Source: Wenxinia saemankumensis
GTDB taxonomy: Bacteria; Pseudomonadota; Alphaproteobacteria; Rhodobacterales; Rhodobacteraceae
NCBI RefSeq assembly: GCF_900141735.1
Contig: NZ_FQYO01000003.1
Span: 558,001-622,000, forward strand
Direction of reading: 5' to 3'
DNA length: 64,000 nt
The position numbers were made by a program, and so were the translations under genes. The notes beneath the pieces are model-generated. The model was not told where the DNA came from, made no database searches, and saw only the letters and a list, made by a program, of their open reading frames with translations. Shown here one piece after another: positions 60,328-64,000 of this stretch (the stretch's first letter is position 1; the number at the start of each line of letters is the position of its first letter).

Positions 60328-60870
60328 CCGTCCCGCCATCGGTGCGTGAAGATCACGCACCCTACGGTGGAGGGAGGGAGCCGTAGGGTGCGTGCTCGTC
60401 ACGCACCATCCTCCGGCCGTCCCGCCATCGGTGCATGAAGATCACGCACCCTACGGGTGAGGGAGGGAGTCGTAGGGTGCGTGCTCGTCACGCACCATTG
60501 CCCATCCCCCGCCGCCACGACTTTCGCGCGCATCGTCACGCACCATCCTCCGGGCCGTCCCGCCATCGATGCGTGAGGATCACGCACCCAACGGTGGATG
60601 GAGTCGTAGGGTGCGTGCTCGTCACGCACCATTGCCCATCCCCCGCCGCCACGACTTTCGCGCGCATCGTCACGCACCATCCTCCGGGCCGTCCCGCCAT
60701 CGATACGTGAGGATCACGCACCCAACGGTGGATGGAGTCGTAGGGTGCGTGCTCGCCACGCACCATCGCCCATCACCCGCCGCCCCCACTTTCGCGCGCG
60801 CCGTCACGCACCATCCTCCGGCCGTCCCGCCATCGGTGCGTGAGGATCACGCACCCTACGGTGGAGGGAG
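60328..60870. repeat. REP/BIME-type repeat array downstream of lepA
   Basis: Five copies of a core starting CCGTCCCGCCATCG (60328, 60417, 60555, 60689, 60822). Each core is followed by GTGCGTGA-N3-TCACGCAC-type palindromes and the inverted partner CGTAGGGTGCGTG-N5-CACGCACC. The last four units repeat with a 133-138 nt period including a shared spacer. Each unit can fold as a large hairpin (CACGCACCCTACGG with CCGTAGGGTGCGTG). The array ends inside the 3' end of the RAYT gene. The gap 60279-60803 holds no other gene. Confidence 0.88.
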
Positions 60871-61331
60871 GAATACGGCCACGCCTCGGGCACACCCACC
60901 AACCCGTGCTTCACCGGGTTGCCCTCGCAATACCGGACATGCGCGGCCAGGTCGGCCTCGTCCCGGATGTGATGCTCCCAATAGCGCCGCTGCCAGATCC
61001 CCCGCTCGCCTCGCGCGGCGTGGCTCGGGCGGATCCGGCCCTTCGGCAGGCCCGTCGAGAAGCGCGACTTGATGAGCCGCCACCGCGTCGGGTAGTCGCG
61101 ATCCCCCGCGGGCAGCTCCCAGATGCAATGCAGGTGATCCGGCAGCACGACCCATGCGGCGATGGCGAAGGGCCGCTCGGCCTTCGTCGCGCGGACAGCC
61201 GCGCGCAGGCGCGCCACCTCGTCGACCAGCAGGGTGCCGCCGCGCTCGGCCAGCGCGACGGTGAAGAAGATCGGAACGCCGGTGAGCCGGGGGCGCAGAT
61301 AGCGGGGCATCTCCGCAGGATGGTGGCGCAT
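60804..61331 (-). CDS. REP-associated tyrosine transposase (RAYT, Y1/HUH family)
   Basis: A 175-residue single-strand DNA transposase-like protein. The HUH motif is 'WVVLPDHLHCIWELP' (residues 67-81). 'RGERGIWQRRYWEHHIRDEADLAAHVRYCEGNPVKHGLV' carries the region around the catalytic Tyr in the usual RAYT context, with 'WPYSSLHR' near the end. The last 20 codons (from RRVRDPHAP) are encoded by the adjacent repeat unit. RAYTs bind and cut REP hairpins and are thought to spread them; they rarely move themselves. The start is the ATG at 61331; its ribosome-binding site is poor, suggesting low expression. Confidence 0.88.
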   Translation of the reverse strand: MRHHPAEMPRYLRPRLTGVPIFFTVALAERGGTLLVDEVARLRAAVRATKAERPFAIAAWVVLPDHLHCIWELPAGDRDYPTRWRLIKSRFSTGLPKGRIRPSHAARGERGIWQRRYWEHHIRDEADLAAHVRYCEGNPVKHGLVGVPEAWPYSSLHRRVRDPHAPMAGRPEDGA

Positions 61332-61374
61332 GGTTGCGGACCCGTTAACCACGGGCCGATCCACGAACGAAAAG

Positions 61375-61396
61375 GGGCGACGGAACCCCGTCGCCC
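61375..61396 (-). terminator. Rho-independent terminator of glyA
   Basis: Perfect 9-bp arms GGGCGACGG / CCGTCGCCC with a 4-nt loop. On the minus strand they are followed by CTTTTCGTTC, about 130 nt beyond the glyA stop. On the plus strand TTCCGTATC follows, so it may work both ways. Confidence 0.75.
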
Positions 61397-61436
61397 TTCC
61401 GTATCACCGGGGACAGCCCACCGAAGGACCGCCCCC

Positions 61437-61523
61437 ATGACCTACCTGCCGCACCTATTCCTGGGCCTCGCCGGGGGCCTCTGCCTCGCAATCTTCCTGA
61501 CCGCGCAGGCGCTCCCCCTCTAG
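61437..61523 (+). CDS. Small 28-residue membrane protein
   Basis: A short frame, [20 protein letters not shown] followed by LTAQALPL, that is almost entirely one hydrophobic helix. It has a good site CGAAGGACCGCCCCC before the ATG. It ends one base before the convergent glyA stop. No family is recognised. The clear ribosome-binding site and helix make it a real candidate, but it could be chance. Confidence 0.4.
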   Translation: MTYLPHLFLGLAGGLCLAIFLTAQALPL

Positions 61524-61524
61524 G

Positions 61525-62826
61525 TCAGAGGCCCGGATAGATCGGGAAGCGCTCGCACAGCGCCTGCACCTCGGCGGCGACCTTGGACTCCACCTCGGCA
61601 TTGCCGTCCTCGCCGTTGGCCGCGAGGCCGTCCACGACCTCCACGATCCAGCGGGCGACCTGCCGGAACTCGGCCTCGCCGAAGCCGCGCGTCGTGCCGG
61701 CGGGGGTGCCGAGGCGGACGCCCGACGTCACCGTCGGCTTCTCGGGGTCGAAGGGGATGCCGTTCTTGTTGCAGGTGATCTGCGCGCGGCCGAGCGCCGC
61801 CTCCGTCGCGTTGCCCTTGACCCCCTTGGGGCGCAGGTCGACCAGCATCACGTGGCTGTCCGTCCCGCCCGTGACGATGTCGAGGCCGCCCTTCATCAGC
61901 TCGTCCGCCAGCGCGACGGCGTTCTTCACCACCTGTTCCTGGTAGGCCCTGAACTCGGGCCGCAGCGCCTCGCCGAAGGCGACGGCCTTGCCGGCGATGA
62001 CATGCATCAGCGGCCCGCCCTGGATGCCGGGGAAGATGGCGGAGTTGATCTTCTTGGCGATCGCCTCGTCGTCAGTGAGGATCATCCCGCCGCGGGGGCC
62101 GCGCAGGGTCTTGTGCGTCGTCGTCGTCGCCACATGCGCGTGCGGGAAGGGGGAGGGGTAGATCCCCGCCGCCACCAGCCCAGCGAAGTGGGCCATGTCG
62201 ACGAGGAGGTAGGCGCCGACCGAATCCGCGATCTCGCGCATGCGGGCGAAGTCGATGATCCGCGGAATGGCCGAGCCGCCGGCGATGATCATCTTCGGGC
62301 TGTGCTCGGTCGCGAGCTGTTGCACCTGGTCGTAGTCGAGCAGGCTGTCCTGCTTGCGCACGCCGTACTGCACCGCGTTGAACCACTTGCCCGACTGGTT
62401 CGGCTTGGCCCCGTGGGTCAGGTGGCCGCCGGCATCGAGGCTCATCCCGAGGATCGTGTCGCCGGGCTGGAGCAGGGCGGTATAGACCCCCTGGTTCGCC
62501 TGGGAGCCGGAATTGGGCTGCACGTTGGCGAAGCCGCAGCCGAAGAGCTGCTTCGCCCGGTCGATGGCCAGCGTCTCGGCCACGTCGACGAACTCGCAGC
62601 CGCCGTAATAGCGCTTGCCCGGATAGCCCTCGGCATACTTGTTCGTCATGACGGAGCCCTGTGCCTCCATCACCGCGCGGCTCACGATGTTCTCGGAGGC
62701 GATCAGCTCGATCTCGTGGCGCTGACGGCCGAGCTCGTCGGCGATGGCCTGCGCGATCTCGGGGTCGCGGGTGGCGAGGGACTCGGTGAAGAAGCCGTTC
62801 GTCTCGGGTTTCGTCGGGGCGTTCAT
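61525..62826 (-). CDS. glyA: Serine hydroxymethyltransferase
   Basis: PLP enzyme of 433 residues that interconverts serine and glycine and charges tetrahydrofolate with one-carbon units. Landmarks are '[48 protein letters not shown]', the PLP lysine K239 in '[17 protein letters not shown]', and '[21 protein letters not shown]' near the C-terminus. The start is the ATG at 62826 behind CGAGGAGAGCGCC. Divergent from nadK; a terminator lies downstream. No glycine riboswitch is visible in the 200-nt divergent gap. Confidence 0.97.
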   Translation of the reverse strand: MNAPTKPETNGFFTESLATRDPEIAQAIADELGRQRHEIELIASENIVSRAVMEAQGSVMTNKYAEGYPGKRYYGGCEFVDVAETLAIDRAKQLFGCGFANVQPNSGSQANQGVYTALLQPGDTILGMSLDAGGHLTHGAKPNQSGKWFNAVQYGVRKQDSLLDYDQVQQLATEHSPKMIIAGGSAIPRIIDFARMREIADSVGAYLLVDMAHFAGLVAAGIYPSPFPHAHVATTTTHKTLRGPRGGMILTDDEAIAKKINSAIFPGIQGGPLMHVIAGKAVAFGEALRPEFRAYQEQVVKNAVALADELMKGGLDIVTGGTDSHVMLVDLRPKGVKGNATEAALGRAQITCNKNGIPFDPEKPTVTSGVRLGTPAGTTRGFGEAEFRQVARWIVEVVDGLAANGEDGNAEVESKVAAEVQALCERFPIYPGL

Positions 62827-63027
62827 GGGCGCTCTCCTCGGGCAGGATGCGGCTCGCGGCGCCGTCCGGGCGCCCCCGCCGCTCGATGGGCGCCTCATAC
62901 CGTGCCCGCGCCCGTCCCAAAAGGCGCAAAGCGACCAGGCCGGTCCCGTCCGCGCCCTCGTCCCCCTTGCCCTTGCGCCGCCGCGCCGCGATGGTCCGGG
63001 CCCGAGGCCCCGCAGGGACACCGCGCC

Positions 63028-63789
63028 ATGACCACCGCCATCGCCTTCCTCGCCAGCGAGGCGCCCCTCGCGCAGGAGGCGCGCGACCGGCTCGCCGCGC
63101 GCTACGGCGACACGCCGATCGACGAGGCCGAGGTCGTCGTGGCGCTGGGCGGCGACGGCTTCATGCTCACCACGCTGCATGCGACCGAGGAGCTGGACCT
63201 GCCGGTCTACGGCATGAACCGGGGCACGGTCGGCTTCCTGATGAACGGCTATGCCGAGGAGAACTTGCCCGACCGGCTGGACGCGGCGGAGGAGGCGATC
63301 ATCAATCCCCTGCGGATGCTGGCGACCGACGTGCAGGGCATCGAGTACGAGGGACTGGCGATCAACGAGGTCAGCCTGCTGCGCGCCGGCCCGCAGGCGG
63401 CCAAGCTGCGAATCGTGGTCGACGGCAAGCTGCGGATGGAGGAGCTGGTCTGCGACGGCGCCCTGCTGGCGACGCCCGCCGGCTCGACCGCCTACAACTA
63501 TTCCGCCTTCGGCCCGATCCTGCCGATCGGGGCGGGGGTGCTGGCGCTGACCGCCATCGCCCCGTTCCGCCCCCGACGCTGGCGCGGGGCCTTGCTGCCG
63601 AAACGGGCGCGCGTCACCTTCGAGGTGATCGACCCCGAGCGGCGCCCGGTCATGGCCGACGCCGATTCGCGCTCGGTCGACCGGGTCGCGAAGGTCGAGA
63701 TCGAGAGCGCGCCCGAGATCGCGCACCGGATCCTCTTCGATCCCGGTCACGGGCTGGAGGAGCGGCTGATCCGCGAACAATTCGCCTGA
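63028..63789 (+). CDS. nadK: NAD kinase
   Basis: A 253-residue enzyme that phosphorylates NAD to NADP. The diacylglycerol-kinase-like GGDG motif is at residues 41-44 ('[16 protein letters not shown]'). '[13 protein letters not shown]' contacts the nucleotide, and the second conserved motif is '[24 protein letters not shown]'. It is slightly shorter at the N-terminus than enterobacterial NadK, as is normal in alphaproteobacteria. The start is the ATG at 63028 behind GCAGGGACACCGCGCC. Confidence 0.95.
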   Translation: MTTAIAFLASEAPLAQEARDRLAARYGDTPIDEAEVVVALGGDGFMLTTLHATEELDLPVYGMNRGTVGFLMNGYAEENLPDRLDAAEEAIINPLRMLATDVQGIEYEGLAINEVSLLRAGPQAAKLRIVVDGKLRMEELVCDGALLATPAGSTAYNYSAFGPILPIGAGVLALTAIAPFRPRRWRGALLPKRARVTFEVIDPERRPVMADADSRSVDRVAKVEIESAPEIAHRILFDPGHGLEERLIREQFA

Positions 63790-63992
63790 GCGCGCCCGGT
63801 CACGAAGCCGTGCGCGGTGGACCCGGCCCGCCAGGCCCCTTGCGGACAGGGCGATCGCGGGTCTGACACCCGATAGCGGCCGCCGCGTCATGGGTTGTCC
63901 GGGGGCCGATATGGCGTGGCCCGCCGGCCCGCCCCCACTCTCCTCCCACGGGCCCCGCACCGGAGGCCCGGGATCCACGGGAGAGACCGCAC

Positions 63993-64000
63993 ATGACCCT
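63993..64000 (+). CDS. Possible start of a gene cut off by the window end
   Basis: ATG ACC CT at the very end, preceded by CGGGAGAGACCGCAC, which fits a ribosome-binding site. Only two codons are visible, so nothing can be said about the product. The gap 63790-63992 has no other feature. Confidence 0.35.

Noticed and set aside
58446-60356. 636-residue frame opposite lepA
   Set aside because: Mirror of lepA codon bias, without start signal or family match.
60328-60870. CRISPR array
   Set aside because: Units are palindromic and long, spacers are themselves repeated, periods differ (89 and about 134 nt), and no cas genes are present. REP/BIME with a RAYT explains it.
62827-63027. Glycine or folate riboswitch before glyA
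   Set aside because: The 200-nt gap lacks the conserved cores; only G+C-rich sequence is visible.

Overview
The window is very G+C-rich chromosomal DNA from an alphaproteobacterium, most likely a Rhodobacterales member (Paracoccaceae/Roseobacteraceae type). Supporting signs are a class I lysyl-tRNA synthetase, the division-site ATPase MipZ, a NepR/EcfG/PhyR general stress response locus, a BigR/SqrR-type sulfur operon, stand-alone MnmD, zinc-free L31, and several small proteins I know from this order. I cannot name the genus. No integrase, prophage module, insertion sequence with a classical DDE transposase or CRISPR array is visible. The only mobile-type element is a RAYT (REP-associated tyrosine transposase) gene with its repeat array.

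Layout. 0-9.2 kb: lysK and a small-molecule kinase, a TerB-like protein, a DUF4864 exported protein, a lone ETHE1/Blh-like metallo-beta-lactamase, dapA, a soluble lytic transglycosylase and an EamA transporter. 9.5-13.9 kb: mnmD and a divergent FAD oxidoreductase that together look like a split MnmC, then DUF2332, pth and rplY. 14.3-19.5 kb: an L-lactate dehydrogenase family enzyme, a ZIP transporter, trpA, a VOC protein and ychF. 19.6-23.0 kb: a long beta-helix protein (GH28-related) and two small proteins.

23.0-27.7 kb: the general stress response. A histidine kinase, ecfG and nepR form an operon with 4-nt overlaps and are divergent from phyR. A near-perfect inverted repeat between nepR and phyR reads as two mirror-image EcfG promoters. 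Next to phyR lies a receiver-like protein whose phospho-acceptor Asp position appears to be Glu, and then a Crp/Fnr regulator. 27.7-32.3 kb: a sulfide/persulfide detoxification operon. It consists of an ArsR-family BigR/SqrR-like repressor with two conserved cysteines, divergent YeeE/YedE half-transporters, a persulfide-dioxygenase-like MBL protein, a DUF442 sulfurtransferase and a SulP permease, with recognisable operators.

32.4-42.9 kb: an unknown membrane protein, mipZ, a DEAD-box helicase, the rplS-rpmE operon, a lipoprotein, a ferredoxin, an FG-GAP-like exported protein, cobS and cobT (divergent), and an Lrp regulator divergent from hppD. 42.9-47.4 kb: one gene for a 1477-residue single-pass protein with a PilM/GspL-like N-terminus, a proline-rich repeat region and a GspC/PilP-like C-terminus. 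47.6-64 kb: a SIMPL protein, DUF421, a glycosyltransferase-like protein, tRNA-Tyr, rlmB, an SDR and a sulfotransferase-like pair, DUF808 and DoxX, rpmB, meaB, a tail-anchored protein, an esterase, a lipoprotein, a GT25 protein, lepA, the REP array with RAYT, glyA and nadK. The window ends at what may be the first codons of a further gene.

Intergenic DNA carries at least four copies of a dispersed repeat and several short tandem repeats. Many adjacent genes overlap by 4 nt, and several convergent pairs overlap or nearly touch at their stop codons.
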